From Terriglobia bacterium (GTDB taxonomy: Bacteria > Acidobacteriota > Terriglobia > Bryobacterales > Bryobacteraceae): a stretch of 50,010 bases of DNA. The stretch is from the NCBI GenBank assembly GCA_021324185.1, contig JAJPJN010000069.1, positions 1 to 50,010 of the forward strand, read 5' to 3'. The position numbers were made by a program, and so were the translations under genes. The notes below the pieces were generated by a model. It saw only the letters and a list, made by a program, of their open reading frames with translations. It ran no database searches and had not been told where the DNA came from. Shown here in pieces: positions 1 to 10,695 of this stretch. Each line of letters opens with the position of its first letter. The first letter of the stretch is position 1.

Positions 1-882
1 GATGAGCGGAGAAGGCGGGTGGAGATGAATGTCGCCTAGAAGCTTGGCGCCGAAGTATGCCATCGTGAATGGTTTTTGCGCGATGGTGGCAGACGTTACG
101 CCTTTTTGCATCCAATCAAGCGTTTCGGAATCCGTGTCCATGGCTACGATTACGACTTTACCTGTCATTCCAGCGCGGCTGACCGCGTCAGCGACGCCAC
201 CGCACGACCTGGATTCGAGACACACGAAAGCATCGACTTTCGCTTTGCTATCCAGCAGTTTCTTTGCGTTGTCATAGGCAAAGCCCGAGATATCCGGCTG
301 CTCCTCCAGATCGACTACCTTGATCACCTTGATATCGGGATGAGTTGCAAACGCGGCCTGGTAGCCGGAGAGCCGGTCGTTTTGGTTCATCTGCGAGGGC
401 AGACGATAGACGACTACGTTTCCTTTGTTGTTGAGCAGCTTGGAAGCCAGATTGCCGCCGAGTACACCGGCGTTGTAATTGTCGGTTCCGACAAAGAAGA
501 GACGCTTGCTGTTGGGGGCATCGGAATCCATGGTGATAACGGGAATACCTTGCTGCATGGCGGCGTCGATATCCGGGCCAATAATGCTGGCGTCTGCCAC
601 GGAGACCAAAATGCCAGCCGGTTTTTGCGCCATCACCCTGCGGAAGGCATCGTGTTCGGCTTGCGGGTCATGGCCATCAGGACCCTGCATCTCTGCCTTC
701 ACGCCCATTTCGGTAGCGGCGTGATTTAGACCGGCCAGAGCAGTCTGCCAATACTGAACTTTGGTGTTGGCAGCAACCAGGAAGTACTTCTCGCCAGGAC
801 TGTGAGGATTGGAGGAACATCCTGCCAAGAATAAGAAAGCCCCTGTTAAAGAGGACGCAAGCAGTATCCGGTTCTTGAGCAT
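1..882 (-). CDS. Sugar ABC transporter substrate-binding lipoprotein (3' end outside window)
   Basis: This gene runs off the left edge, so only the first 294 residues are present. The ATG at 882 opens a lipoprotein signal peptide with lipobox LAGC (Cys22). The mature part has the periplasmic-binding-protein type I order seen in ribose/xylose/galactose binders (Peripla_BP_4): an 'AQKPAGILVSVAD' stretch, then 'GIPVITMDSDAPNS', 'VGTDNYNAG' and later 'CLESRSCGGVADAVSRAG' with 'VAMDTDSETL'. It should sit anchored outside the inner membrane and deliver a sugar or similar small ligand to an ABC permease. The permease and ATPase genes are not in the window. It diverges from the hydrolase at 927 with a 44-nt gap. 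The ligand cannot be assigned from sequence. Confidence 0.88.
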   Translation of the reverse strand, partial: MLKNRILLASSLTGAFLFLAGCSSNPHSPGEKYFLVAANTKVQYWQTALAGLNHAATEMGVKAEMQGPDGHDPQAEHDAFRRVMAQKPAGILVSVADASIIGPDIDAAMQQGIPVITMDSDAPNSKRLFFVGTDNYNAGVLGGNLASKLLNNKGNVVVYRLPSQMNQNDRLSGYQAAFATHPDIKVIKVVDLEEQPDISGFAYDNAKKLLDSKAKVDAFVCLESRSCGGVADAVSRAGMTGKVVIVAMDTDSETLDWMQKGVTSATIAQKPFTMAYFGAKLLGDIHLHPPSPLI

Positions 883-926
883 ATCCGATTAAACGTGGAC
901 TATATCATAGCGGGTCTAGGCCAAAG

Positions 927-1598
927 ATGTGCAACATAAGCGCTTTTGAGTGCAATGGCGTATCCGGTTTCCTGCATCAGCCGGGGGCGGCTAGCTGCGG
1001 CGCTCTGGCGCTAACGCACGGAGCGGGCAGCGATTGCAATGCACGCCTTCTTGTCGCACTGGCAGAGGCCTTTTGCGCCCGGAATTGGACCGTGCTTCGC
1101 TACAATCTGGCGTTTCGCCGCAACCGGCCGTTCGGCCCACCCTTACCGGCATACGCGGCGGCGGATCAGACCAGCGTCAAAAATGCCGTTGCGGAGTTGC
1201 GCAAGCTGACCGGCGGCACCGTGGTAGCCGCAGGGCATTCGTACGGAGGACGGCAAACGACGATGCTGGCGGCGGAAGAGCCTGCATTGTGTGAGGCGCT
1301 AATTGCGTTCTCATATCCGCTTCATCCGCCCAAGAAGCCGGAGCAATTACGGACGGCTCATTTCCCGAGCCTGAGGATTCCTGTGCTGTTCGCGCAGGGC
1401 AGCGTTGACGGATTTGGAACGGTTGCGGAGATGCAAAATGCGATGCAGATGATTCCTGGGCCGGCGCGCCTGGCCGTTGTCCAAGGCGCGGGGCATGATC
1501 TCAAGAGCGGCAAGTTCAATATAGACGGACTCGTTATTCGCGAGCTGGATGCGATGCTAAGCGATCATTGCTCCCACCCGCCTCCGAGCGCATTATAA
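927..1598 (+). CDS. Alpha/beta hydrolase of the TEX30/KANSL3-like type
   Basis: This is a 223-residue cytoplasmic alpha/beta hydrolase with no signal peptide. The nucleophile elbow GHSYGG places Ser105, the acid is probably Asp161 in 'GSVDGFG', and His190 lies in 'GAGHDL', so the catalytic triad is complete. The N-terminal 'LTHGAGSD' provides the oxyanion-side HGAG motif. The length and the short cap fit the bacterial relatives of TEX30/KANSL3 ('dienelactone-hydrolase-like'), whose substrates are unknown. Its 3' end overlaps the convergent outer-membrane-factor gene by 34 bp. The ATG at 927 is the first start; no strong ribosome site is visible. Confidence 0.85.
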   Translation: MCNISAFECNGVSGFLHQPGAASCGALALTHGAGSDCNARLLVALAEAFCARNWTVLRYNLAFRRNRPFGPPLPAYAAADQTSVKNAVAELRKLTGGTVVAAGHSYGGRQTTMLAAEEPALCEALIAFSYPLHPPKKPEQLRTAHFPSLRIPVLFAQGSVDGFGTVAEMQNAMQMIPGPARLAVVQGAGHDLKSGKFNIDGLVIRELDAMLSDHCSHPPPSAL

Positions 1599-2971
1599 AG
1601 CTGTACGAGTGACAGCCTCTCATTCAGGCGCGCCTGCGCCAGACCTAGCTCGGCTGCGTAATAAGTGGTCTCATTCGTCAATACTTCGAGATAACTTGCT
1701 ACGCCGCCGCGATACCGAATTTCAGATAACTGGGCGGCTTCACGCGCGGCAGCGGCGAGCGCTTCCTGATGAGCGCGATAATCGCGATACTTGCCATAAG
1801 CGACCAGCGAGTCGGACACTTCGCGAAAAGCCGTCTGAATGGTTTGCTCATAAGTGAGCACATATTGCTGTTTCTGTTCTTCGGCAAGGTGAACATTCGC
1901 GCGTAAACTGCCGGCGTTAAAGATAGGTTGAGTAAGTGAGGCCGTATAATTCCAGATCCGGTTTGATCCTCTGAAAAGATTGCCGAGTCCGATGCTCTCC
2001 AGCCCGGCCGACCCGGTGAGCGCAATCTGCGGGAACAGTTGCGCGCGGGCTGCGCCGATTTCGGCGTTCGCTGCAATGAGTTGCTGTTCGGCTTGTTGAA
2101 TATCCGGGCGGCGCTCCAAAAGACGTGAAGGTATTCCGGCAGGCACGGTCTCCGGCAGCGGTTCGTCTTCGAGTTTGCGGCCGCGCGGGATGCTGTGCGG
2201 GTTCTCGCCGATGAGAATGCTGATCTGATTTTCACTCTGCGCAATCAGGCGCTCTGTATTGGGAATATTTCCGGCGGCTTCCTCGACAAGTTGCTCTGCC
2301 TGACGCACGTCCACAAGCGAGGTGGCGCCGCCTCGTTCGAGTGTCTGTGTCAGTTTGAGTGATTCCTGGCGCGAGGCCAGAGTCTGCTTTGAAATCTCCA
2401 GTTGGGAATCGAGCTCGCGAAGCTGAAAATACGCTGTCGCGAGGTTTTCGATGAACGTGTCGACGACAGCGCGCTTGTTCCATTGCGCCTGTAACAGGTT
2501 CGCGCGCGCAGCTTCTGTCGCGCGGCGGTATCGGCCCCAAAAGTCGAGATTCCAGGAGACGGCGGCGGTCAGCTCGTCGGCGACGTATGAAAAACCGGGA
2601 AAAGCGCCCGGAATGGATGGGGACTTGATGCCGGTTACCGACGGCCCAGCGGAAGCATTGGGAAACTCGTTGGCTCGCGTGATTATGACTTGCTGGTAAG
2701 CCTGCAGAATTCGGGAGGCGGCAATACGAACGTCGAAGTTTTGGAAAAGGCCGGTACGAATGAGCTTCTGTAACTCCTCGTCCTGAAAAACAGACCACCA
2801 TTTCTCATCACCCAGCGAAGCTGCGCTTGCGCTGCCCGTCAAGTCAGGAGTTGCGCCGCGATATGTCGCCGGCGCGTTTATCTGCGGGCGTTTGTAATTG
2901 GGGCCAACCAGACAGCCGGTGAGCAGAGTAAAGGCGGCTATAAGGCCGACGGCTGAAAGTTTGCGTTTCAT
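1565..2971 (-). CDS. RND efflux outer membrane factor lipoprotein (NodT/OprM family)
   Basis: This is the outer membrane channel of a tripartite drug efflux pump. I chose the ATG at 2971 because it opens a clean lipoprotein signal ([10 protein letters not shown]..., lipobox LTGC, Cys20). The longer reading frame upstream lies inside the RND gene. The 468-residue product starts '[10 protein letters not shown]', the hallmark of NodT-type outer membrane factors. It then has two OEP repeats with long helices (for example '[22 protein letters not shown]' and '[19 protein letters not shown]'). The start overlaps the RND stop as ATGA (4 nt), indicating translational coupling. It is the last gene of the tetR-MFP-RND-OMF operon. 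Confidence 0.93.
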   Translation of the reverse strand: MKRKLSAVGLIAAFTLLTGCLVGPNYKRPQINAPATYRGATPDLTGSASAASLGDEKWWSVFQDEELQKLIRTGLFQNFDVRIAASRILQAYQQVIITRANEFPNASAGPSVTGIKSPSIPGAFPGFSYVADELTAAVSWNLDFWGRYRRATEAARANLLQAQWNKRAVVDTFIENLATAYFQLRELDSQLEISKQTLASRQESLKLTQTLERGGATSLVDVRQAEQLVEEAAGNIPNTERLIAQSENQISILIGENPHSIPRGRKLEDEPLPETVPAGIPSRLLERRPDIQQAEQQLIAANAEIGAARAQLFPQIALTGSAGLESIGLGNLFRGSNRIWNYTASLTQPIFNAGSLRANVHLAEEQKQQYVLTYEQTIQTAFREVSDSLVAYGKYRDYRAHQEALAAAAREAAQLSEIRYRGGVASYLEVLTNETTYYAAELGLAQARLNERLSLVQLYNALGGGWEQ

Positions 2972-5900
2972 GCCGGGGCCGCCTTCGATTTGCGCGACAG
3001 TTTCTTCGATATCTTTTCGACGACATCGAACATAACGGGAATGAAAAAGATCGCGATGAGCGAAGCCGCCAGCATGCCGCCGATAACGGCGGTTCCCAAA
3101 ATCCGGCGGGACATGGCTCCCGAGCCTTGCGCGCGCCACAGCGGAACGCAACCTAAAATAAACGCAAACGCGGTCATCAGAATAGGCCGCAACCGGATGC
3201 GCGCTCCCGTCAAAGCCGCCTCTTCAATGCTCTTGCCGCGCTCTTCGTACTCTCTCTTTGCATACTCCACGATTAAGATGGCGTTCTTGGCGGCCAGACC
3301 AATGAGCATAATCAGCCCTATCTGCGCGTAGACATCGTTATCGAAATGCCGCGACCAGAGAAACAGGTAGGCGCCAAGAACAGCAATGGGCGTGCTGAGC
3401 AGCACGCTGAAGGGCAGCGACCAGCTTTCATATTGGGCGGCGAGAATGAGAAATACAAAAATGAGCGAAAGCCCGAAGATCAACATGACCGGGACGCCCT
3501 GCGAAGCCTTTTGCTCCTGAAAAGACATGCCGCTGTAATCGAAGCCCATCTCATGCGGCATGGTCTGCGCGAATGTCTCTTCGAGCGCTTTCATTGCCTG
3601 GCCCGAGCTGTAGCCGGGCGCTGCCTGCGCATTAATCTGAGCAGCGTTGTACTCGTTGTAGCGCAGAATAAATTCGGGTCCTTCGATGTTTTTCAGTTGC
3701 GCTACTGATCTGAGCGGCACCATCTGATTCTGGCCATTTGTGATATAAAAGTGCTCTATTTCGTCGGCGCTGGTACGATAATTTCCTTCCGCCTCGACAT
3801 ACACTTGCCATTGCCTGCCGAAGCGGTTGAAGTAATTGACCAGATACCCGCCTAAGAACGTTTGCAGCGTTTGATAAACTTCGCCGATGTTAATGCCTTG
3901 CCGCTGGACCTTCATTCGATCGACATCTATATACTGTTGGGGAACGCTGGGAAGATAACTTGTGCTGACGCCAACGATCTCTTTTCTCTTGCGTACTGCG
4001 GCCACAAACTTATCGACGTTTTGAGTTAGAAAATCAAGTGACGAGCCGGACCGGTCTTCCAACAGGAATGTCACACCGCCGGAGGTGCCTACGCCCGGAA
4101 TGGCCGGCGGAGTGAAAGAAAATGCGATGCCGTCCTGTACCTTGGATAATTCGCTGGTGATGTGATCGCGAATGGCGGTATATTGCTCACCGGCTGACTT
4201 TCTTTCGCTCCATGGTTTCTCGGTCACAAAGAAGAAAGCGCTATATGTGTTCTGAACCAGACTCAGCAGGCTAAAGCCGATGACCGACGTGCAGCCCTGA
4301 ATGCCGGGCGTATTCAGGATAATTTTTTCAACCTGCTGCGCGGCGGCGGAGGTGCGCTGCAAGGACGCGGCATTGGGGAGTTGCAAAGAGACGAAGATGT
4401 AGCCCTGATCCTCTTCGGGCAGGAACGATGTGGGCAGTCTGGACCCGATTAAGAATGCGACCAGGCCAACTGCGGCGAGAAAGAGGAAGGAGAATCCGGC
4501 CTTTCTGATGAGCCTGCCGGAAGTCCGTACATAGCCTTCGGTGGCCCGTCCGAAGGTCCGGTTGAACCAGGTAAAGAAGCGCGCCAGCAAGCCTCTCGAT
4601 TCCTTCCTCGGCCGCAGTAACATGGCTGCGAGTGCGGGGCTAAGTGACAGCGCATTGAAGGCGGAGAAAATAACGGAAATGGCTATGGTGACCGCGAACT
4701 GCTGGTAAAGTCTGCCGGTAATACCCGGCGTGAACACGGTAGGCACAAAGACGGCGGTAAGAATCAGTGCGGTTGCGATGACCGGGCCGGAGACTTCCTT
4801 CATGGCCTGCAATGCCGCATCGCGTGGTTTCATTCCCTCTTCGATATGCCGCTCAACTGCTTCCACCACGACGATGGCGTCATCTACGACAAGGCCGATT
4901 GCCAGGACAAGTCCGAACAGTGACAAGGTATTAACTGAAAAGCCCAGCAAAGGAAATACGACGAATGTGCCAATGAGCGAAACCGGAACGGCGGCCAGCG
5001 GAATAATGGTGGCGCGCCATCCCTGTAGGAATATGTACACGACCAGGATTACTAACGCGAGCGCTTCTAATAACGTGTGTAGAATTTCATCCATGCCTGT
5101 GGTCACTGCAAGCGTGGTATCCAAGCTCACGGTATAGGCGAGCCCTTGCGGGAAGCGCTGCGCCAGTTGGCTCATGGCCTGGCGAACGGCTTTTGCGGCG
5201 TTTACGGCATTGGAACCCGGTAGCTGATAGATGGCGAGAATGGCCGAGGGTTTCCCGTTGTAGCGGCCGGTGAGATTGTAAGTCTGGGCGCCGAGTTCAA
5301 TCCGCGCAACATCGCTCAAGCGCAGGTTGGAGCCATCGGGATTCGCTCTCAAAATGATATTGCCGAACTCTTCCGGGGATTCCAGGCGGCCTTGCGCGCG
5401 CACCGTGTAGGTGAATTGCTGGCCATTCGGGACGGGCTCCCCGCCAATTTGTCCCGCCGGGTTTACGGTGTTCTGTACATTCAGAGCTGAGATGATCTGG
5501 GGAACTGTGACCTGCAACGCCGCCAACCGATCGGGATTTACCCAGCAGCGCATGGCGTATTGACCGGCTCCGAAAACTTGCACGCGGGCAATACCCGGAG
5601 TGCGAGTTAGTTGATCCACTAAATTGATGTAAGCGTAATTTGCCAGAAAAACGCTGTCGTAAGCTCCGTTGGGCGAGTACAGGGCAATGAGCATGAGTGG
5701 CGAGCTAAGCGATTTCAGCACCGTAACTCCGGCAGTATTTACCAGGGCCGGAAGCTGGGACTGCGCCTGGCTGACGCGCAACTGTGTTAGTACCTGATCG
5801 ATATTAGAGTCCGTATTTACATCGAAGTTAACCCGAATCTGGCTCTGGCCGTTATTGGCGTTAATCGATTGCATGTAATTCATGTTGTCGACACCGCTGA

Positions 5901-6105
5901 TTTGTTCTTCGAGCGGGGTTGCAACAGACTGGGTAAGCGTTTGGGCGTCGGCTCCGGCATAGAGAGCAGTAACCTGAATTTCCGGAGGAACGATTTGCGG
6001 AAACTGGGCTACGGGCAAGCGCAGGAATGAAATAAAGCCGACGAGCACCATCACGATTGCAATGACAATCGCGACGATTGGCCGTCTGATAAAAAAATTC
6101 GCCAT
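2968..6105 (-). CDS. RND multidrug efflux permease, HAE1 (AcrB/MexB-like)
   Basis: This 1045-residue inner membrane proton/drug antiporter is full length for the family. It starts '[16 protein letters not shown]', typical of HAE1 pumps. The proton-relay aspartates lie in '[12 protein letters not shown]' at Asp408/Asp409 (AcrB Asp407/Asp408), and the TM10 lysine is in '[17 protein letters not shown]'. Two large periplasmic loops follow TM1 and TM7, with docking and porter segments such as '[17 protein letters not shown]'. It lies 2 nt downstream of the membrane fusion protein gene and overlaps the outer membrane factor by 4 nt, so all three pump parts are co-translated. Substrates are expected to be hydrophobic toxins or drugs; specificity cannot be read from the sequence. 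Confidence 0.95.
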   Translation of the reverse strand: MANFFIRRPIVAIVIAIVMVLVGFISFLRLPVAQFPQIVPPEIQVTALYAGADAQTLTQSVATPLEEQISGVDNMNYMQSINANNGQSQIRVNFDVNTDSNIDQVLTQLRVSQAQSQLPALVNTAGVTVLKSLSSPLMLIALYSPNGAYDSVFLANYAYINLVDQLTRTPGIARVQVFGAGQYAMRCWVNPDRLAALQVTVPQIISALNVQNTVNPAGQIGGEPVPNGQQFTYTVRAQGRLESPEEFGNIILRANPDGSNLRLSDVARIELGAQTYNLTGRYNGKPSAILAIYQLPGSNAVNAAKAVRQAMSQLAQRFPQGLAYTVSLDTTLAVTTGMDEILHTLLEALALVILVVYIFLQGWRATIIPLAAVPVSLIGTFVVFPLLGFSVNTLSLFGLVLAIGLVVDDAIVVVEAVERHIEEGMKPRDAALQAMKEVSGPVIATALILTAVFVPTVFTPGITGRLYQQFAVTIAISVIFSAFNALSLSPALAAMLLRPRKESRGLLARFFTWFNRTFGRATEGYVRTSGRLIRKAGFSFLFLAAVGLVAFLIGSRLPTSFLPEEDQGYIFVSLQLPNAASLQRTSAAAQQVEKIILNTPGIQGCTSVIGFSLLSLVQNTYSAFFFVTEKPWSERKSAGEQYTAIRDHITSELSKVQDGIAFSFTPPAIPGVGTSGGVTFLLEDRSGSSLDFLTQNVDKFVAAVRKRKEIVGVSTSYLPSVPQQYIDVDRMKVQRQGINIGEVYQTLQTFLGGYLVNYFNRFGRQWQVYVEAEGNYRTSADEIEHFYITNGQNQMVPLRSVAQLKNIEGPEFILRYNEYNAAQINAQAAPGYSSGQAMKALEETFAQTMPHEMGFDYSGMSFQEQKASQGVPVMLIFGLSLIFVFLILAAQYESWSLPFSVLLSTPIAVLGAYLFLWSRHFDNDVYAQIGLIMLIGLAAKNAILIVEYAKREYEERGKSIEEAALTGARIRLRPILMTAFAFILGCVPLWRAQGSGAMSRRILGTAVIGGMLAASLIAIFFIPVMFDVVEKISKKLSRKSKAAPA

Positions 6106-6107
6106 GA

Positions 6108-7388
6108 CTATTGCCCTTCGGCCCGGCCCTTATAAGGAGACGCGATTTGCGTGGTATCGGCTCGCGGTGTAACTTGCTCGCCGGGCCGGACCTTGGAAGT
6201 GCCTTCGGAGACCACCCGGTCGCCGATTTGGAGTCCTTGGCGAATCACCCACATTTGACCCACCCGGTCGCCGACTTGAACAGGTTGTATTTTGATGCGA
6301 TTGTTGGAATCGAGAACAGCGACCTGGTAAGTGCCCTGAATTTCTGTAACTGCGCGTTGCGGCACCAGCAGCGCATTCTGGTTCATGGCGGTGAGGGCGG
6401 TAATGCGTCCGAACTCGCCGGGGCGCAGGATATTTCCCGGATTCGGAAATTCGCCGACAATTTCAATGGTCCCGGTTTGTGTGTTCACCTGCCGGTCGGC
6501 AAACAGGATTCGACCGCCGTGTGGATAGGTCTGGTCATTGGCTAACGTAAGTTTCAATGGAACCGGATTTTTGGCGCGCAGAAAATCAATGGTCTGGTCC
6601 GGTTCAATCTTTCCGGCAACAGCTAGGTATTCTTGCTCACTGATCGAGAAGTAGGCCTTGATCGGATTCACTTGGGAAACAGTGGTAAGCACGGTGGTTG
6701 GCGTCACGAGATTGCCAATTTGGATGGCGGTAATTCCGGCGATTCCGTCGATCAAGGATTTCACCTTGGTGAAGCCAAGGTTCAACTCTGCCGTTTCTAC
6801 CGCGGCTTGGGCAGACTGGATGGCTGCTTCAGCGGACGCAATCAGCGCCTCGTCTTGCTTTTGGGTTTGAATGTCGTTATCAAGCTGGCTTTGCGCGATG
6901 GCATGAGCCTGCGCCAGCGGAGTATCGCGCCGGACGTTGATGGCCGCAAGTCCCAGTTGCGCTTTCGCCTGCCCGAGCTGCCCCTGGGCTTGCGCGAGTT
7001 GTCCCTTCGCTTGATCAAGCGCTGCCTGAAACGGCCGCGGATCGATCTCGAAAAGAATCTGATTCTTTCTGACCAAGGAGCCCTCGCGGAAATCCTGCTT
7101 TACTAAGTAGCCAGTGACCTGCGGCTGGATATTGGCATTTACGAAACCCTGCAGCGTAGTTACCCAGTTTCCGTAAATAGGGACGTTTTCCTGCGTGACA
7201 GTTACAAAACCGACAACAGGTGGTGGCGGCGCCGATGCCGATTGCGATTTCCCGCCGCAGGATGATATGAACAGGTAAGGGCCCAGCCCCACAAGAACTG
7301 GAGCCGAAAGACGCAAGAATATGCTTCGAAAAAACAATGCAATCGCCTTATTGGGTGGTGTGTGAGTTTGTGAGCCGCGAATCGGCAT
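6108..7388 (-). CDS. RND efflux periplasmic adaptor (membrane fusion protein, AcrA/MexA-like)
   Basis: This 426-residue adaptor links the RND permease to the outer membrane channel. An N-terminal membrane segment (residues about 25-43) ends in 'FISSCGG', a probable lipid-attachment cysteine. A split biotinyl-lipoyl domain follows ('[30 protein letters not shown]'), then an Ala/Gln-rich alpha-hairpin (about 125-215), beta-barrel and membrane-proximal domains ('[17 protein letters not shown]'). The ATG at 7388 overlaps the tetR 3' end by 41 bp and has no clear ribosome site, so translation is probably coupled or the true start lies slightly inside. It is followed after 2 nt by the RND gene. Confidence 0.93.
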   Translation of the reverse strand: MPIRGSQTHTPPNKAIALFFRSIFLRLSAPVLVGLGPYLFISSCGGKSQSASAPPPPVVGFVTVTQENVPIYGNWVTTLQGFVNANIQPQVTGYLVKQDFREGSLVRKNQILFEIDPRPFQAALDQAKGQLAQAQGQLGQAKAQLGLAAINVRRDTPLAQAHAIAQSQLDNDIQTQKQDEALIASAEAAIQSAQAAVETAELNLGFTKVKSLIDGIAGITAIQIGNLVTPTTVLTTVSQVNPIKAYFSISEQEYLAVAGKIEPDQTIDFLRAKNPVPLKLTLANDQTYPHGGRILFADRQVNTQTGTIEIVGEFPNPGNILRPGEFGRITALTAMNQNALLVPQRAVTEIQGTYQVAVLDSNNRIKIQPVQVGDRVGQMWVIRQGLQIGDRVVSEGTSKVRPGEQVTPRADTTQIASPYKGRAEGQ

Positions 7389-7977
7389 AGCAGGCGAGCA
7401 ATAGTTTGTATTCGTAAATTATCCGTTTCCGTTTGCGCGGCTCAGTTTGCAGATATTGTTCGCTGCAGCTTTTGATGAGCTGCATGCAAACGGCGGCGTA
7501 GATTTTCGCCTCTGCTTGCGTTGCACCACTGCTTGCAGAGATGAAAAACTTTGCAATTCGTTGCTCCAAATGCATGCGAATCCTGGTATTCCAAGTGCTC
7601 TTAGGAGCGTGCTGAAGCGCCAAAGCCACGGGATGTGTGTCAATGTAGTCGACCGTTACCTGAATCAGGCGATTCAACGTTTCCCTCAAATTGAGGTGTT
7701 TGGTTGGCCTGAGGAGGGGCATCCAGAGTTTTTCTATCTCTTGACCGCAGTGCGTGTGCAGCGCGCAGGCGATGGACTCTTTATTGGGAAAGAACTGATA
7801 CAGCGAGCCGATTGCGGCGTGTGCGCGTTCGGCAATTTCGCTCATGGTGGCGGCTTCATATCCTTTTTCGGCCAAGACTTCGGAGGCGGCATCAAGGAGC
7901 GCCATGACTCGTTTTTGTCCACGCGGCTGTTGAGGCAGACGGCGCGGCGCCAGAGCAGAACGCGAGGGCATGCTCAT
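7348..7977 (-). CDS. TetR/AcrR family transcriptional regulator
   Basis: This is the first gene of the efflux operon and probably its repressor. The frame is open to a TTG at 8025, but the first ATG in frame is at 7977 and gives a normal 209-residue TetR protein. The DNA-binding domain spans residues about 22-70: 'RVMALLDAASEVLAEKGYEAATMSEIAERAHAAIGSLYQFFPNKESI', with the recognition helix around 'AHAAIGSLYQFF'. The C-terminal ligand domain is unspecialised. The gene overlaps the adaptor gene by 41 bp. A short palindrome at 7988-8003 just upstream is a possible operator. Ligand-released autorepression of the whole operon is the family norm; here it is inference. Confidence 0.9.
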   Translation of the reverse strand: MSMPSRSALAPRRLPQQPRGQKRVMALLDAASEVLAEKGYEAATMSEIAERAHAAIGSLYQFFPNKESIACALHTHCGQEIEKLWMPLLRPTKHLNLRETLNRLIQVTVDYIDTHPVALALQHAPKSTWNTRIRMHLEQRIAKFFISASSGATQAEAKIYAAVCMQLIKSCSEQYLQTEPRKRKRIIYEYKLLLACYADSRLTNSHTTQ

Positions 7978-7987
7978 CTTTAGAGAT

Positions 7988-8003
7988 ATGAGCCCAGCCT
8001 CAT
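7988..8003. promoter_or_regulatory. Possible TetR operator (short palindrome)
   Basis: The inverted repeat ATGAG-N6-CTCAT lies 10-26 nt upstream of the chosen tetR start codon, where an autoregulatory operator would be expected. The arms are only 5 nt, shorter than most TetR operators, so chance occurrence is possible. Confidence 0.25.
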
Positions 8004-8085
8004 GTTTCAGGAAATCTGCTTTCAATTTGCGTTTGGCGGGTGCGGTGATAGTAGATCCGTTATACTCAGAATGCTTCCACCAAGA

Positions 8086-8174
8086 GCTGGAGTGGCGGAA
8101 CTGGCAGACGCACGGGACTCAAAATCCCGCGCCCTTCACTGGGCATGAGAGTTCGACCCTCTCCTCCAGCACCA
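8086..8174 (+). tRNA. tRNA-Leu (anticodon CAA)
   Basis: All arms can be folded by eye. The acceptor stem GCTGGAG pairs with CTCCAGC, followed by A and an encoded CCA. The anticodon stem CGGGA/TCCCG encloses the loop CTCAAAA, giving anticodon CAA (codon UUG). The long variable arm GCCC-TTCACT-GGGC is diagnostic of class II tRNAs, and the T arm is GAGAG-TTCGACC-CTCTC. Total length is 89 nt. A TATACT box at 8061-8066 lies at a sensible distance for a -10 element, but no good -35 is visible. Confidence 0.97.
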
Positions 8175-8260
8175 CACAAAATCAGCGGCAGGCCCGATGT
8201 TTGCGCGCCGTTGCTAAACTGAAGATTACAGTTCACTTCATGCATCGAGGGAAGCTCTAA

Positions 8261-9505
8261 ATGCCTGTGCGGGCGCGCCGGAAATCCGTCGTGGTCGATG
8301 TCGGCGGCGTTAAAGTCGGCGGGACGAATCCAATCGTCGTTCAATCCATGACCAATACCGATACGGCGGATACGGGCGCCACGGTGAATCAGGTTATGGA
8401 ACTGGCGCGCGCGGGGTCTGAGTTAGTGCGCGTCACTGTAAATACCGAAGAAGCCGCTCAGGCCGTTCCAAAGATTGTTGAGACGTTGCGCAATTTTGGC
8501 GTGAACGTTCCGATTATCGGCGACTTTCATTACAACGGGCATATTCTGCTGAAGAAGTATCCGGATTGCGCGCGCGCGCTGGCCAAGTATCGCATCAATC
8601 CCGGCAATGTGAACATCGGCCGCAAGCAGGACGACAATTTCCGCATCATGATCGAAGCGGCGATTGAGTATGACCGGCCGGTGCGCATCGGAGTGAATTG
8701 GGGTTCCCTGGATTCGGTCCTGCTGACGCAGATGATGGATGAAAACTCCAGGTTGCCCGACCCGCTGGACGCCATGGAAGTAACGATGCGCGCCATTGTC
8801 GAGAGCGCGCTTCGCAGCGCCGAAAATGCCGAGCGTTACGGCTTGGCACACAACAAGATCATTCTCAGCGCAAAGTGTAGCAATGTGCAGGACCTGATTC
8901 ACGTCTACGAGATGCTGGGGGCGCGCTGCGATTACCCGCTGCATCTCGGGCTGACGGAAGCCGGTCTCGGATCGAAGGGCATCGTTGCCACAACGGCCGC
9001 CCTGTCCATTCTTCTGCAGCAGGGAATCGGGGACACGATCCGCGCCTCGCTAACTCCGCTGCCGAACGGCGATCGAACGGAAGAAGTGATCGTTTGCCAG
9101 CAGATCCTGCAAGCCCTCAATCTGCGCAGCTTTACTCCGCAGGTGGCGGCATGTCCTGGCTGTGGCCGCACTACGAGCACGTTTTTCCAGGACATGGCGG
9201 ATCAGATTCAGACGTATCTGCGCGAGCAGATGCCCGTCTGGCGCGAAAAGTATGCGGGTGTGGAAGAGATGAAAGTCGCGGTGATGGGCTGTGTCGTGAA
9301 CGGTCCGGGCGAGTCGAAGCACGCGAATATCGGGATCTCGCTTCCGGGCACGTTTGAGAAGCCTGTCGCGCCTGTTTATGTAGATGGCAAGCTCTCCACC
9401 ACGCTTCGCGGTGATCACATCGTCGCGGAATTTCGCGCTATTCTCGACGACTACGTTGCGAATCGCTACGGCGCTGCCGAGCCGGTAGCGGAAACCGTTG
9501 CCTGA
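8261..9505 (+). CDS. ispG: 4-hydroxy-3-methylbut-2-enyl-diphosphate synthase (MEP pathway)
   Basis: IspG (GcpE) is the [4Fe-4S] enzyme that reductively opens MEcPP to HMBPP, the penultimate step of non-mevalonate isoprenoid synthesis. The 414-residue product is the compact bacterial form without the plant/Chlamydia insert domain. The N-terminal TIM-barrel part starts '[28 protein letters not shown]'. The cluster ligands are Cys298 and Cys301 in 'CPGCGRTT' and Cys344 in 'GCVVNGPGE', with the fourth ligand Glu351. A ribosome site GAGGGA lies about 9 nt before the ATG at 8261. The downstream membrane protein overlaps its end by 8 nt. Confidence 0.97.
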   Translation: MPVRARRKSVVVDVGGVKVGGTNPIVVQSMTNTDTADTGATVNQVMELARAGSELVRVTVNTEEAAQAVPKIVETLRNFGVNVPIIGDFHYNGHILLKKYPDCARALAKYRINPGNVNIGRKQDDNFRIMIEAAIEYDRPVRIGVNWGSLDSVLLTQMMDENSRLPDPLDAMEVTMRAIVESALRSAENAERYGLAHNKIILSAKCSNVQDLIHVYEMLGARCDYPLHLGLTEAGLGSKGIVATTAALSILLQQGIGDTIRASLTPLPNGDRTEEVIVCQQILQALNLRSFTPQVAACPGCGRTTSTFFQDMADQIQTYLREQMPVWREKYAGVEEMKVAVMGCVVNGPGESKHANIGISLPGTFEKPVAPVYVDGKLSTTLRGDHIVAEFRAILDDYVANRYGAAEPVAETVA

Positions 9506-10691
9506 CGACCAGCAGATACAACACCTTACTCAACAGATCGAGAACCTCTCGTCTGAAGTAGCGCAGTTGCGGGAACGCGTGGCGCAGTTAGAACACGGCG
9601 CCGGGTTGCCCGCTTTGCACGGCACACGCAGGGTAGCGCAGTACCCAGCGGCTGCGCCGGTTTCGGCGGCCGCGCCTCCAGGCATCACGGGTCTAAAGTT
9701 GCTCAACCGCGCGGGCGCGTTGACGCTTTTCATCGGCATCATCTTTTTTTTCAAGTACGCCGTCGATAACGAATGGATTGGCGCTGCGGGCCGTGTGGTA
9801 CTTGGAGTGGTGGTGGGCTTGGTGCTGCTTGGCGCCGGCGAATGGCTGCGAAAGCATGGGCAAACTGTTTTTGCGCAAGGCGTGAGCGCCTGCGGTGTCG
9901 CCACCATTTATATTTCCGCCTATGCGGCCTGTAGTTACTACAAACTGATCAATCCCGCCTCTGCCTTTATTGCTTTTGTCGCGATCTCAGCCGGCGCTCT
10001 GCTGCTTTCACTCCGGTCTTCGGATGTGGTGCTGGCGATTGTCGGTTACTTGGGCGCAGTTGCGGCTCCAGGGCTGTTTCGGGTTCTGAGTCCGAATGTC
10101 TGGACCTGGGTGAGTTTTGTCTATCTGTTTGTTCTTCAGGTGCTCGTATTGATCCAGGCGGGTGGGCAATTCCGGCGCTTGCTGCCGCCGCTGACTGCAG
10201 CGGCTATCACGATTCAGACGTTTTGGGTAATCAATCCCAAACATCCGATCGTTTGCGTTTTATTTTTCTTTGCGCTGGCCGCGCTGCACTTTCGCTCGCC
10301 AAAAGCGGGCGCCGGCGGTTCACAGATCGCCTCAGACGCCTACGTTCTTGGCCACATTTTTGTGCTGCTTGCCGGCATGCGATTTCTTGTCTTTTGGTTT
10401 ACCAATTTCGGTATGCCGGAGACGCGATCGAGCCTCCTCAGCGAAGCTGGTTCCATCTTTCTGGGAATCTACGGCGTGCTGCTGTTAATTTCGGCAGTGC
10501 TGCGCAGATCCACTGTTGACCGTATCATCGGCCTGGCTCTGCTGGGCGTGGTGATCGGCAAGCTGTATGTGGTGGATGTTTGGCTTTTGACGCGGGTCTA
10601 TCGGATCAGCGCCTTCGTAGCGCTCGGGCTCTTGCTGCTTGTCAGCTCGTATGTGTACTCTCGCTGGAAGCAGCGGAGTTCGGGGGCTTGA
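9498..10691 (+). CDS. DUF2339-type polytopic membrane protein, short form
   Basis: This protein of unknown function matches the DUF2339 pattern. A soluble N-terminal coiled coil (residues about 5-35, '[25 protein letters not shown]') leads through a Pro/Ala linker to '[32 protein letters not shown]', and about ten membrane segments run to the C-terminus. At 397 residues it is shorter than most family members (often 600-1000). The only start upstream of the coiled coil is a TTG at 9498, inside the last codons of ispG, which implies coupled translation. It converges on the small secreted-protein gene with a 4-nt gap. Confidence 0.8.
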   Translation: MPDDQQIQHLTQQIENLSSEVAQLRERVAQLEHGAGLPALHGTRRVAQYPAAAPVSAAAPPGITGLKLLNRAGALTLFIGIIFFFKYAVDNEWIGAAGRVVLGVVVGLVLLGAGEWLRKHGQTVFAQGVSACGVATIYISAYAACSYYKLINPASAFIAFVAISAGALLLSLRSSDVVLAIVGYLGAVAAPGLFRVLSPNVWTWVSFVYLFVLQVLVLIQAGGQFRRLLPPLTAAAITIQTFWVINPKHPIVCVLFFFALAALHFRSPKAGAGGSQIASDAYVLGHIFVLLAGMRFLVFWFTNFGMPETRSSLLSEAGSIFLGIYGVLLLISAVLRRSTVDRIIGLALLGVVIGKLYVVDVWLLTRVYRISAFVALGLLLLVSSYVYSRWKQRSSGA

Positions 10692-10695
10692 TGAA

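Noticed and set aside
76-729. 217-codon plus-strand frame at the left edge
   Set aside because: It is the shadow of the minus-strand sugar-binding lipoprotein, which has a lipobox and a recognisable family pattern.
2972-3151. N-terminal extension of the outer membrane factor
   Set aside because: It overlaps the RND gene and would bury the lipoprotein signal peptide that begins at 2971.
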